A DNA stretch of 64,000 nt. Origin: an uncultured Collinsella sp. GTDB taxonomy: Bacteria; Actinomycetota; Coriobacteriia; Coriobacteriales; Coriobacteriaceae. The DNA lies in NCBI GenBank assembly GCA_900541685.1, contig UQKM01000001.1, positions 62,001 through 126,000 of the forward strand, given 5' to 3'. The translations under genes were made by a program, and so were the position numbers. The notes below the pieces were generated by a model. The model made no database searches. It had not been told where the DNA came from and worked only from the letters and a program-made list of their open reading frames with translations. Of the stretch, positions 16,804-25,042 are shown piece after piece (position 1 is the first letter of the stretch; each line of letters opens with the position of its first letter).

Positions 16804-16917
16804 ATGAAGGTACGTCCTTCGGTCAAGAAGATGTGCGATAAGTGCAAAATCATTAGGCGCCATGGCAAGGTCCTCGTCATTTGCGAGAACCCCCGTCATA
16901 AGCAGCGTCAGGGTTAA
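16804..16917 (+). CDS. rpmJ: 50S ribosomal protein L36
   Basis: A 37-residue protein, MKVRPSVKKMCDKCKIIRRH then GKVLVICENPRHKQRQG. It has three Cys and one His that match the zinc-binding set of the C+ form of L36. The ATG at 16804 follows GAAAGGAAG. It lies between infA and rpsM, the standard position. The 150-bp gap before it shows no gene. Confidence 0.96.
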   Translation: MKVRPSVKKMCDKCKIIRRHGKVLVICENPRHKQRQG

Positions 16918-16931
16918 GAGAGGAGACTACG

Positions 16932-17306
16932 TTGGCCCGTATTAATGGTGTCGACCTCCCGCGTGAGAAGCGCGTTGAGATCGGTCTGACCTACATTTAC
17001 GGCATCGGCCGCACCACTGCGACGAAGATCTGCGTCGAGTGCAACGTTAACGTGGATACGCGCGTTAAGGACCTCACCGAGGATGAGGTTAACGCCATCC
17101 GCGATTATATCGATAAGAACCAGATCATGGTTGAGGGTGACCTCCGCCGTGAGCGCAACCAGAACGTCAAGCGCCTTATGGACATCGGCTGCAACCGCGG
17201 CCTTCGTCACCGCAAGGGCCTCCCGGTCCGCGGCCAGCGCACCCACACTAACGCTCGTACCCGCAAGGGCCCGAAGCGTCAGATCGGTGCTAAGAAGAAG
17301 AAATAA
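16932..17306 (+). CDS. rpsM: 30S ribosomal protein S13
   Basis: A 124-residue S13 of the small-subunit head, contacting the P-site tRNA and L5. It starts at TTG 16932 after GAGAGGAG: MARINGVDLPREKRVEIGLT, with GLRHRKGLPVRGQRTHTNAR as the C-terminal signature and a basic KKK tail. The stop is TAA. Confidence 0.96.
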   Translation: MARINGVDLPREKRVEIGLTYIYGIGRTTATKICVECNVNVDTRVKDLTEDEVNAIRDYIDKNQIMVEGDLRRERNQNVKRLMDIGCNRGLRHRKGLPVRGQRTHTNARTRKGPKRQIGAKKKK

Positions 17307-17320
17307 GGAGCGCTAGATAG

Positions 17321-17725
17321 ATGGCTACTGCTAAGAAGAACGTTCGCGCTGCCCGTCTGAAGCGCGCGGACCGTAAGAACATTTCCGTGGGCCAGGCTCA
17401 CATTCGTTCTACGTTCAACAACACGATCGTTTCGATCACCGATCCCCAGGGCAACGTCATTTCCTGGAAGTCGGCTGGCCAGGTGGGCTTCAAGGGCTCC
17501 CGTAAGTCCACGCCGTTCGCTGCCCAGATGGCTGCCGAGGCTGCTGCCAAGCAGGCCATGGAGCACGGTATGAAGAAGGTTTCCGTCTTCGTCAAGGGCC
17601 CCGGCTCCGGTCGTGAGACCGCCATCCGCTCCCTCCAGGCTGCTGGCCTCGAGGTCTCGAGCATCCAGGACAAGACCCCCATCCCGCACAACGGCTGCCG
17701 CCCCAAGAAGCGTCGCCGCGTGTAA
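17321..17725 (+). CDS. rpsK: 30S ribosomal protein S11
   Basis: A 134-residue S11 of the platform: NTIVSITDPQGNVISWKSAG and VKGPGSGRETAIRSLQAAGL are the family signatures, ending PHNGCRPKKRRRV. The ATG at 17321 follows AAGGAG. It is 14 bp after rpsM. Confidence 0.97.
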   Translation: MATAKKNVRAARLKRADRKNISVGQAHIRSTFNNTIVSITDPQGNVISWKSAGQVGFKGSRKSTPFAAQMAAEAAAKQAMEHGMKKVSVFVKGPGSGRETAIRSLQAAGLEVSSIQDKTPIPHNGCRPKKRRRV

Positions 17726-17744
17726 CTGAAAGGATCGTATCAAT

Positions 17745-18341
17745 ATGGCAATCGACAGGACTCCTGTTCTTAAGCGCTGCCGTCAGCTCGGGATCGATCC
17801 CGCTGAGCTCGGTTACAGCAGCAAGAAGGAATCTATCCGTCAGCCCAAGCGCCGTCGCAAGGAATCTGAGTACGGCATGCAGCTGCGCGAGAAGCAGAAG
17901 GTCAAGTTCATCTATGGCGTTCTGGAGAAGCAGTTCCACGGCTACTTCAACAAGGCCCGCAAGATGAACGGCGTCACCGGTGAGAACCTCATGATCATCC
18001 TTGAGTCTCGCCTCGACAACGTCGTCTTCCGTCTTGGCTTCGCCCGCACCCGCAAAGAGGCTCGTCAGTCCGTCCGTCACGGTCACTTCACCGTGAACGG
18101 CAAGCGCGTGGACATCCCGTCCTACCGCGTCAAGGCCGGCGACGTCGTCGCTGTCGGCGAGAAGTTCCGTGACCTCCTCCCCATCAAGGAGGCTCTGATT
18201 TCCTCCGAGCGCTTTGAGGTCCCTGGCTGGCTCGAGGTCGATATCGAGAAGCTGTCTGGTAACGTGCTCGCTCTGCCGACGCGTGAGCAGATCAGCGGTG
18301 ATATCAACGAGCAGCTCATCGTCGAGCTCTACTCTAAGTAG
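17745..18341 (+). CDS. rpsD: 30S ribosomal protein S4
   Basis: A 198-residue primary 16S rRNA binder. The S4 RNA-binding domain is visible as ILESRLDNVVFRLGFARTRK followed by EARQSVRHGHFTVNGKRVDI. The N-terminal zinc cysteines of the longer form are missing (only one Cys), so it is the zinc-free type. The stop is TAG. Confidence 0.97.
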   Translation: MAIDRTPVLKRCRQLGIDPAELGYSSKKESIRQPKRRRKESEYGMQLREKQKVKFIYGVLEKQFHGYFNKARKMNGVTGENLMIILESRLDNVVFRLGFARTRKEARQSVRHGHFTVNGKRVDIPSYRVKAGDVVAVGEKFRDLLPIKEALISSERFEVPGWLEVDIEKLSGNVLALPTREQISGDINEQLIVELYSK

Positions 18342-18373
18342 TCCATCCGGGCTGCTGAGGCTGGAGGTAATAC

Positions 18374-19315
18374 ATGTCAGAATTCATTAGGCCTCAGGTT
18401 CAGGTCGAAGAGATCAACGAGACGTCTGCTCGTGTCTCCGTCGAGCCGCTCGAGCGTGGCTACGGCGATACGCTGGGTAACTCCCTTCGTCGCGTACTTC
18501 TGTCCTCGCTCGAGGGTGCCGCCGTCGAGGCTATTCAGATCGATGGTGCACAGCACGAGTTCATGACCATCCCTAACATGGTCGAGGATGTCACCGACAT
18601 CGTCCTGAATGTCAAGGGTCTTGTCTTCAGGGCTCTCGGCACGACCGACGAGGCGACCGCCACCATCTCGGTTGACGGCCCCTGCGAGGTCACCGGTGCG
18701 GACTTCTTTATTCCGTCCGAGTTTGAGCTGGTCAACCCCGAGCAGCACATCGCTACGCTCACCGAGGGCGGCCATCTCACCATGAGCATGCGCATCGGCT
18801 ATGGCCGCGGCTATGTCTCTGGCGAGGCTAACAAGCGCGACAACGATCCCATCGGTGTGATCCACGTCGACTCGCTGTACTCGCCGGTGTCCCGTTGCGC
18901 CAAGCTCGTTGAGGCTTGCCGTGTCGGTCAGCACACCGACTACGACCGCCTTGTCCTCGAGATCGAGACCAACGGCTCCATCGCTCCGCGCGACGCCGTG
19001 GTCCAGGCTGCCAATATCATCAACCAGCATATGGCTGCCTTTATGAACCTTGCCGAGACCCCCGAGGTCGAGGAGGAGGCTTCGATCTTCGCTCCCGAGG
19101 TCACCAACGACAACGCCGAGCTGGACAAGCAGATCGAGGATCTGGACCTTTCTGTCCGTTCCTACAACTGCCTTAAGCGCGCCAGCATTCACTCGGTCCG
19201 TCAGCTCGTTGAGTTCTCGGAGAACGATCTGCTCAACATCCGTAACTTCGGTGTTAAGTCGATCGAGGAAGTGAAGGACAAGCTTGAGTCCATGGGCCTG
19301 AGCCTGAAGGCTTAA
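18374..19315 (+). CDS. rpoA: RNA polymerase subunit alpha
   Basis: A 313-residue alpha subunit. The N-terminal dimerisation domain shows EPLERGYGDTLGNSLRRVLL; the C-terminal domain (about 240-313) reads LDLSVRSYNCLKRASIHSVR and ENDLLNIRNFGVKSIEEVKD, the UP-element and activator contact surface. The ATG at 18374 follows GGAGG. It is followed by rplQ as usual. The stop is TAA. Confidence 0.98.
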   Translation: MSEFIRPQVQVEEINETSARVSVEPLERGYGDTLGNSLRRVLLSSLEGAAVEAIQIDGAQHEFMTIPNMVEDVTDIVLNVKGLVFRALGTTDEATATISVDGPCEVTGADFFIPSEFELVNPEQHIATLTEGGHLTMSMRIGYGRGYVSGEANKRDNDPIGVIHVDSLYSPVSRCAKLVEACRVGQHTDYDRLVLEIETNGSIAPRDAVVQAANIINQHMAAFMNLAETPEVEEEASIFAPEVTNDNAELDKQIEDLDLSVRSYNCLKRASIHSVRQLVEFSENDLLNIRNFGVKSIEEVKDKLESMGLSLKA

Positions 19316-19345
19316 TGCTTCGCATATTTGAGGAGAAACTAGACC

Positions 19346-19813
19346 ATGCGTCACAACGTTAAGAAGGGCCTGAAGCTCGGCACCGATGCGAGCCACACCA
19401 AGGCCATGAAGAAGAGCCTTGCTAAGGCCCTCTTCGAGAACGACCGCATCAAGACCACCGAGACCCGCGCTAAGGCGCTGCGTTCGGTCGTCGACCCGAT
19501 CATCACTTGGGCCAAGAAAGGCGACCTGCACTCTCGTCGTCTGGCTATCGCCAAGCTCGGCGATAAGCAGCTCGTTGCCGAGATCTTCGACAAGGCTGCC
19601 CAGGGCATGTGGCAGGACCGCAACGGCGGTTACACCCGCATCATGAAGCTCGGCAACCGCAAGGGCGACAACGCTCCCATCGTTATCATGGAGCTCGTCA
19701 CCGAGCCTTGCACGCCTAAGGCCAAGAAGGCTGCTCCGGCCCCCAAGAAGGCCGCTGCTCCCAAGAAGGTCGAGGCCGTCGAGGAAGCTCCTGCTGAGGA
19801 GACCGCTGAGTAG
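19346..19813 (+). CDS. rplQ: 50S ribosomal protein L17 with Ala/Pro/Lys tail
   Basis: Residues 1-120 are a normal L17 (MRHNVKKGLKLGTDASHTKA, then YTRIMKLGNRKGDNAPIVIM). About 30 extra residues form a low-complexity tail of AAPAPKKAAAPKK type ending EEAPAEETAE. Similar Ala/Lys/Glu tails appear on L31 in this window. It is the last ribosomal gene of the operon. The stop is TAG, followed by a strong terminator. Confidence 0.96.
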   Translation: MRHNVKKGLKLGTDASHTKAMKKSLAKALFENDRIKTTETRAKALRSVVDPIITWAKKGDLHSRRLAIAKLGDKQLVAEIFDKAAQGMWQDRNGGYTRIMKLGNRKGDNAPIVIMELVTEPCTPKAKKAAPAPKKAAAPKKVEAVEEAPAEETAE

Positions 19814-19839
19814 ACTTTCCGTCTGCATAGGCTATATTC

Positions 19840-19869
19840 GAGGGGTACGTTCGCGTACCCCTCTTTTTT
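19840..19869 (+). terminator. Rho-independent terminator of the ribosomal operon
   Basis: GAGGGGTACG-TTCG-CGTACCCCTC is a perfect 10-bp stem with a UUCG tetraloop followed by TTTTTT, 26 bp after the rplQ stop. Confidence 0.95.
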
Positions 19870-19904
19870 GTCGCGATACCGTTGCTTGTTTGTTGGGAGC
19901 GCCC

Positions 19905-20729
19905 ATGACTGCGCCGTCTGATTTCAATTCGATTTCCGAGCTTGACGCCACACTCGTATTTCGTGTGGCCTATGATGGCTCGTCGTATAGCGGATTTGCC
20001 GAGCAGCCGGGACAGACGACGGTTGCTGGTGAGCTACGTCGAGCCATCGAGACGCTGCTTCGCCGCCCGATCGATCTGACGTGCGCGGGGCGTACCGATG
20101 CCGGCGTGCATGCCGTGGCTCAGTACATCAGCGTGCCCGTTACGGACGCTGAGCTCGCTCTGACGCGCCGTAGGTGGCTGCGGGCCATGGATGCCCTGCT
20201 GCCCAAAGATATCGCCATAAACGAGGTCTACAGGGCCCGTAAAGGCTTTTCTGCACGCTTTGACGCGCATTCCCGTACGTATACATACCGTATTGCCGAT
20301 CGCGATGCGCGCCCCGTGCTGTCCCGCGGTGCCGTGTGGTGGCATCGCTATCCCTTGGATGTTGAGGCTATGTCTTCTGCCTGCCCCGCGCTGCTGGGCG
20401 AGCAGGACTTTAAAAGCTTTTGCAAGGTTGCCTCGGCCGTTGGCAAACCCACGCATCGCTGCGTGATGCGTGCCGAATTTGGCCATGAGGTTGCGTTTGG
20501 CGAGGACATCCTGACGTTTACCATCGAGGGCAATGCGTTTCTGCATTCGATGGTCCGTACGATCGTGGGCACGCTTGTCGAGATTGGCATGCATCGCCGT
20601 GAACCCGAGTGGATGCGCGAGGTTATCGATGCTTGCGACCGTACCGCTGCGGGCCCCACGGCTCCTGCCTGCGGCCTTGCGTTTATGGGCGTGGATTACG
20701 ATCCCGCCGAGCTTGTCGTGCTCGACTAG
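19905..20729 (+). CDS. truA: tRNA pseudouridine(38-40) synthase TruA
   Basis: Isomerises uridines 38-40 in tRNA anticodon arms. It is 274 residues. The catalytic aspartate lies in CAGRTDAGVHAVAQ; RTIVGTLVEIG and LAFMGVDYDP close the fold. ATG 19905 is chosen, with TTGGGAG just upstream; TTG 19890 is in frame but lacks a site. It follows rplQ as in many bacteria but beyond the terminator, so it probably has its own promoter. The stop is TAG; no terminator was recognised after it. Confidence 0.94.
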   Translation: MTAPSDFNSISELDATLVFRVAYDGSSYSGFAEQPGQTTVAGELRRAIETLLRRPIDLTCAGRTDAGVHAVAQYISVPVTDAELALTRRRWLRAMDALLPKDIAINEVYRARKGFSARFDAHSRTYTYRIADRDARPVLSRGAVWWHRYPLDVEAMSSACPALLGEQDFKSFCKVASAVGKPTHRCVMRAEFGHEVAFGEDILTFTIEGNAFLHSMVRTIVGTLVEIGMHRREPEWMREVIDACDRTAAGPTAPACGLAFMGVDYDPAELVVLD

Positions 20730-20890
20730 GGGAGGGCTCGACGTGTCGTGCGTCGACACCTGTCATCTGTGGGCTGCGCGTGTGCAACATCTGTTCTTGG
20801 CGTGCAATGCAACCGGTGTCTCATTGCTTTTATTGCCGGGGTGTACCATGAACCACGGTTTGATTCATTGCTGTCGAGAGGACGGATAAT

Positions 20891-21931
20891 TTGGTTCGAC
20901 GTGGTTCGCATCCGCGACTTTCGGTGATCCTTGTGGTAGAAGGTTCGCCCAGCTATGCGATGCGTGCGCTCGAGAGTATCCAGAACCAAGACCTCTACGA
21001 TTTGCAGATTGTCGTTGTCTGCCGCGATGCTGCGCCCGGTGTGCGCCATTCGCTTCAAGTTGCTGCCGACAGGGACATCCATATTGATTTGATTGACGTC
21101 GAGGACGCGAAGCGCGGCGCTTGTCTTCGTGCCGGTTTTGATGCCTCGCGCGGCTCTCAAATCATCGCCATGAACGCCGATGAGTGGTTTGCTCCGCAGG
21201 CCCTTTCCAAGATGGTCGATATCGCGTGCGATACTGCGGCAGACATTGTGCTCCCCTCGGTGTCGCTCGATCGATACGATGCGCATCGCGAGCGTCATTC
21301 GCGCGTCTTGGATGCTGCCTCTATTGCCATAGAAGACGAGTCTTCTATGGTGACTGGGCTGCCCCAGTTGATTTTGGGCGGCCTAGTCGCTCAGACCTCT
21401 GGCGTGATGTATAGCCGTCCGCTGTTTGAGGCATGCCTGTCGCGCGGCAAGGCGTACCGTACGGTTGAGTTTATGGCTTATGCGCTCTCGCAGGCACGAT
21501 TCGTGTCCGGCTGCGGCGACGCTTGTTTCCACGCGGCGGCACCTAAGCTTGCAGATGCCTTTGATCCCACCATGTATGCCAAGGTATCCGATGACACCCG
21601 AGCGCTCGACGAGCTTGCGGACTCACTCTCGGAAGCAGATAGCGGTGGTCGGCTCAAGCTGGCAAGCCAAAAGTTCTACTTTGCCGGACTGGTCGCCTGC
21701 ATCGAGAATTTGTGTCTGAGCCCGCATGGGGTGTCGTCAATCGAGCGTTCCGCCCGCATGCGTGATATGCTCGAGGCGCCTCGAACCCGTCAAATGGTCG
21801 CCGCGCTCAAGGATAACCATCGGGGGCTCGGTCTGTTGTTTGGGCCGATCGCCAGCGCCAAGCCCGCGCGCTGCGTGATGTGTACGCATCTGGCAGCTTT
21901 TCTTAACCGGACGGGCGCAAAAACCGCCTAA
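20891..21931 (+). CDS. Family 2 glycosyltransferase-like protein
   Basis: A GT-A fold protein of 346 residues: LSVILVVEGSPSYAMRALES is the GT2 N-terminal strand and nucleotide site, and MNADEWFAP at about 97-105 occupies the DXD position, here as NAD. The start is TTG 20891 behind GAGAGGAC. No membrane segment is evident, so it is probably cytoplasmic and may act on a cell-surface glycan. The changed DXD means the activity is uncertain. It lies between truA and argR with no other glycan genes beside it. Confidence 0.7.
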   Translation: MVRRGSHPRLSVILVVEGSPSYAMRALESIQNQDLYDLQIVVVCRDAAPGVRHSLQVAADRDIHIDLIDVEDAKRGACLRAGFDASRGSQIIAMNADEWFAPQALSKMVDIACDTAADIVLPSVSLDRYDAHRERHSRVLDAASIAIEDESSMVTGLPQLILGGLVAQTSGVMYSRPLFEACLSRGKAYRTVEFMAYALSQARFVSGCGDACFHAAAPKLADAFDPTMYAKVSDDTRALDELADSLSEADSGGRLKLASQKFYFAGLVACIENLCLSPHGVSSIERSARMRDMLEAPRTRQMVAALKDNHRGLGLLFGPIASAKPARCVMCTHLAAFLNRTGAKTA

Positions 21932-22063
21932 ACGGCTCATTACGAAACAAATTTGCATAGAATTGTTTCGAAATGCGTTCTTATACACAAAAGCCTTCAA
22001 ATAGCGTTAAACTATTCAATCACTGATTGATTGTCTCCGCCATCTTTTGGAGTGAGGGTTTGT

Positions 22064-22501
22064 ATGGCTAAAAAACGCAATGGGCGCCAGGATGCCATTA
22101 GAGATATTGTGCGCAATAAGGACGTCCGCACGCAGCGCGTGCTGGTCGATGAGCTCCGTGCTATGGGCTTTGATTGCACGCAGGCGACTGTCTCTCGCGA
22201 TATTGCCGATATGGGGCTGCGTAAGCTCCCTGAGGGCATCTATGTTCTGGCAGAGGACCTGCACCTGCAGCGCATGGTTTCCGAGCTCGTAACGGGCGTT
22301 CTGCGTACCGATAATCTGGTTATGATCAAGGCTCAGCCTGGCACGGCTTCCGGCATCGCCGCCGCCGTTGATGCGGCAGAGTTGCCCGATGTGCTTGGCT
22401 CGCTTGCCGGCAACGATACGATTTTGGTTATTGCCCAGACGGCCGAGGACGGCGAGCGTCTCGAGGCGCTGATCAATAAGCTGAGCAATTCTCGCAAGTA
22501 G
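22064..22501 (+). CDS. argR: Arginine repressor ArgR
   Basis: A 145-residue hexameric regulator. The N-terminal winged helix has QRVLVDELRAMGFDCTQATV then SRDIADMGLRKLP; the C-terminal arginine-binding domain has GTASGIAAAVDAAELPDVLG and LAGNDTILVI. The ATG at 22064 follows GTGAGGG; an upstream in-frame TTG at 22031 adds a non-family segment. No arginine biosynthesis genes are nearby. The AT-rich 130 bp upstream could hold an ARG box, but no convincing match was found. Confidence 0.92.
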   Translation: MAKKRNGRQDAIRDIVRNKDVRTQRVLVDELRAMGFDCTQATVSRDIADMGLRKLPEGIYVLAEDLHLQRMVSELVTGVLRTDNLVMIKAQPGTASGIAAAVDAAELPDVLGSLAGNDTILVIAQTAEDGERLEALINKLSNSRK

Positions 22502-22552
22502 GCGTGCGGGTCGTGCGCTCGGCACTGCGTGCGCTTACATAGTGGCTTGTAA

Positions 22553-22586
22553 GGGGTATCGACGTTGGTCGGTACCCCCTTTTTTT
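22553..22586 (+). terminator. Rho-independent terminator after argR
   Basis: GGGGTATCGAC-GTTG-GTCGGTACCCC with a mismatch in mid-stem and a run of seven T, 51 bp after the argR stop. Confidence 0.9.
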
Positions 22587-22623
22587 GTTTGCTGGTATAA
22601 CGACCGCCCAGTCGCTTCAAACT

Positions 22624-22662
22624 AAAAGGCCCCGAGCAGTTCAATAAGCTGCTCGGGGCCTT
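22624..22662 (-). terminator. Terminator of the PBP gene
   Basis: AAGGCCCCGAGCAG (22626-22639) pairs perfectly with CTGCTCGGGGCCTT (22649-22662) around a 9-nt loop. On the minus strand the stem is followed by a short T-rich tract (CCTTTTAGTTT), 23 bp after the PBP stop. It sits back to back with the argR terminator. Confidence 0.88.
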
Positions 22663-22684
22663 GTTGGCTTTAGTCGCGTACTTC

Positions 22685-24880
22685 TTAGCCGACCGTATCG
22701 TCAGGCGTGGGCGAGGGGTCGGGAGTGGGCGTGGGCGTAGGCGTAGGCGTGCCGCCATCGCCGCCGGTCGAACCACCAGTGGAGCCGCCCGTCGAGCCAC
22801 CGGTCGTACCGGTGCCGCCGGTGGTGTCGCCGCCCGTGGTCTCGGTGGTCGTGGTCGTCGTGGTCGTCGTGGTGGTTTCCTCTTCCTCTTCGTCCTTGTC
22901 CTTGTCGTCGTTCTCCGACTTCTTGGTGTTGTTGGTGCCGTAGAACTTCCAGACGCTGTTGTTCTTGTAGGTGGGCGCCGTTCCGGTCGCAAACTCCTCG
23001 CGCTCGGTACCGGTCAGAACGGTGTTCATAAACCGCTTAAAGACAGGCAGGTTGGTGCTGTCGCCCAGCAGGTCCGTGCCGTACTTTTGGATGGGGATCT
23101 CGCCCGCGGAATAGCCGGTCCACAGGGCGCACGCCAGCTGCGGGGTATAGCCGCAGAACCACAGGTTGGTGGTGTTGTCGGTGGTGCCCGTCTTGCCGGC
23201 ATAGGGCTGGTTGACACTCAGGGCGCCGGCAGCACCCGTACCGCTGCCCTTCATGACGCCGGACAGAACATCGGTGACCGCGGCGGCCTCGCCCTCGGTA
23301 AGCACCTGTGAGGGATTGTCGGTGTGCTGGTACAGCACCGAACCGGTACGAGAATCAATCTCGGTGATGGCGATCGGCTGGCGATAGTAGCCGCCGTTGG
23401 CAAACGTCGCGTAGGCGGCGGCCATCTCGAGTGGCGAGATCGAGCCGGTGCCGAGCGTCATGACGGGAACGTCCTCGATGTTGTCCTTGGCGGGGTCGAC
23501 GCCGAGCTTTTTGACGAGCGAGATGATCTTGCTGTTGCCGACGGCTTCCGCCACCTGGATGTAGCCGGTGTTGGAGGAGTATGCCGTCGCCTGCTTAAGC
23601 GTGATGTTGCCATAGCTCTGGTTGGCGTAATTTTGGACCTCAGTCGTGGTGCCCTTGGCCTTGAGCGGCGAGTTGCAGTTGAGGGTGACGTTGGGGTTCA
23701 TGCCGTTTTGGATGGCAGTTGCCAGCGTAAAGGCCTTAAAGGTGGAGCCGACGGGACGCTTGGCCGTGGCATGGTTTACGTGGTTCTCGTCGGCGTTGTA
23801 GTCGTAGCCGCCCACCATGCACTTGATGTAGCCGGTCTTGGGGTCGACGACGACCATGCCCATGTCCAGGCCGTCAAGCGAGAGCGTGTCGAGCTGCTCG
23901 CGGACGGCATTCTCTGCCACCTGCTGCATCGTGGGGTCGATGGTGGTCTTGACGGTCAGGCCGCCCTTAAAGAGCACGTCGGTCGAGCACTCCTGCTCCA
24001 GCAGCTGCTTGACGTAGGAGACAAAGTAGGGCTGCGAGTAAACGTCGACGCCGCTGCCCGAGATTTCGGTCACGTTGAGGGTGATGGGCTCGGCCTGTGC
24101 GGCATCGTGCTCCTCCTGGGTGATGTGGCCCAGGCGCAGCATGTTGTCGAGAACCTTGTTGCGGCGAGACAGTGCCAGATCGGGATTGACCGTGGGGTCG
24201 TACTGCGAAGGCGAGTTGGGAAGGCCGATGAGTAGCGCGGCCTCGCTCAGGGTGAGGTCGGCGGCGCTCTTGGACAGATAGGTCTCGGCTGCGGCCTCGA
24301 TGCCGTAGGCGCCGTGGCCGTAATAGATGGTGTTGAGGTACATCATGAGGATCTCGTCTTTGGAGTACATGTCCTCCATCTTGATGGCGATGTAGGCCTC
24401 GCGCACCTTACGCTCAATGGTCGAGTCGAATTGCTCCTCCTGCAGGATGGTGTTGCGCACAAGCTGCTGGGTGATCGTCGAGGCGCCTTCGTGTCCGCCG
24501 CCGAGGGTTGCCACCGCAGCACGCGCGATACCCCACAGGTCGATACCGCCGTGCTCGTAGAAGCGCTCGTCCTCGACGTCAACGGTGCCCTGCAGCACGT
24601 AGGGGGAGACCTCGTCCTCGGTGATGGACTTGCGGTTTTGCGTGTAGAAGCTCGCGATCTTGTTGCCGTTGCAGTCGACGATCTCGGTGGGCTCGCTCAC
24701 CAGATACGCGTTGGCGTCGGTGTAGTCGGGCAGATCGGACAGCCAGCGGTTGACGTTGCCGACCATGCCGATGCCAAACGCCACGCCCGCAATCAGCAGA
24801 AAGCCCAAAAACGAGAGCAGGATTATGGGCAGAGCATGCGTCTTTGAACGGCTGCGTCCCTGTCGTTGGCGAGGACCCAT
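22685..24880 (-). CDS. Class A penicillin-binding protein (transglycosylase/transpeptidase)
   Basis: A 731-residue bifunctional peptidoglycan synthase of the PBP1A type. Layout: cytoplasmic head 1-17, membrane helix about 18-40, GT51 domain about 60-235 with catalytic E103 in VEDERFYEHGGIDLWGIARA and STITQQLVRN, transpeptidase domain with the GSTFKAF serine motif, YSSNTGY (SxN) and KTGTTDN (KTG). The C-terminus is low complexity: acidic EEEEE, a Thr run, Gly/Thr/Ser repeats and PTPTP. ATG 24880 is preceded by GGAGGT; 41 further codons upstream lack similarity. It is divergent from the U32 gene. Confidence 0.95.
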   Translation of the reverse strand: MGPRQRQGRSRSKTHALPIILLSFLGFLLIAGVAFGIGMVGNVNRWLSDLPDYTDANAYLVSEPTEIVDCNGNKIASFYTQNRKSITEDEVSPYVLQGTVDVEDERFYEHGGIDLWGIARAAVATLGGGHEGASTITQQLVRNTILQEEQFDSTIERKVREAYIAIKMEDMYSKDEILMMYLNTIYYGHGAYGIEAAAETYLSKSAADLTLSEAALLIGLPNSPSQYDPTVNPDLALSRRNKVLDNMLRLGHITQEEHDAAQAEPITLNVTEISGSGVDVYSQPYFVSYVKQLLEQECSTDVLFKGGLTVKTTIDPTMQQVAENAVREQLDTLSLDGLDMGMVVVDPKTGYIKCMVGGYDYNADENHVNHATAKRPVGSTFKAFTLATAIQNGMNPNVTLNCNSPLKAKGTTTEVQNYANQSYGNITLKQATAYSSNTGYIQVAEAVGNSKIISLVKKLGVDPAKDNIEDVPVMTLGTGSISPLEMAAAYATFANGGYYRQPIAITEIDSRTGSVLYQHTDNPSQVLTEGEAAAVTDVLSGVMKGSGTGAAGALSVNQPYAGKTGTTDNTTNLWFCGYTPQLACALWTGYSAGEIPIQKYGTDLLGDSTNLPVFKRFMNTVLTGTEREEFATGTAPTYKNNSVWKFYGTNNTKKSENDDKDKDEEEEETTTTTTTTTTTETTGGDTTGGTGTTGGSTGGSTGGSTGGDGGTPTPTPTPTPDPSPTPDDTVG

Positions 24881-25042
24881 ATATTGACCTCCAGGTATGT
24901 CGTGCCGGACGGTGGATGTGCCGTCGGGGCAGGATGGACATAAGTTATTACACGATAAACCAAACGGGGCGCGCGAGGCCTCGTGTATGCTGGAAGACGG
25001 CATTTTTCAGAGTGAATGCATACCTTGGTAAGGAGTTTGTCG

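Noticed and set aside
21932..22063. ARG box before argR
   Set aside because: ATTTGCATAGAATTGTTT is only a partial match to the consensus and the right half does not fit.
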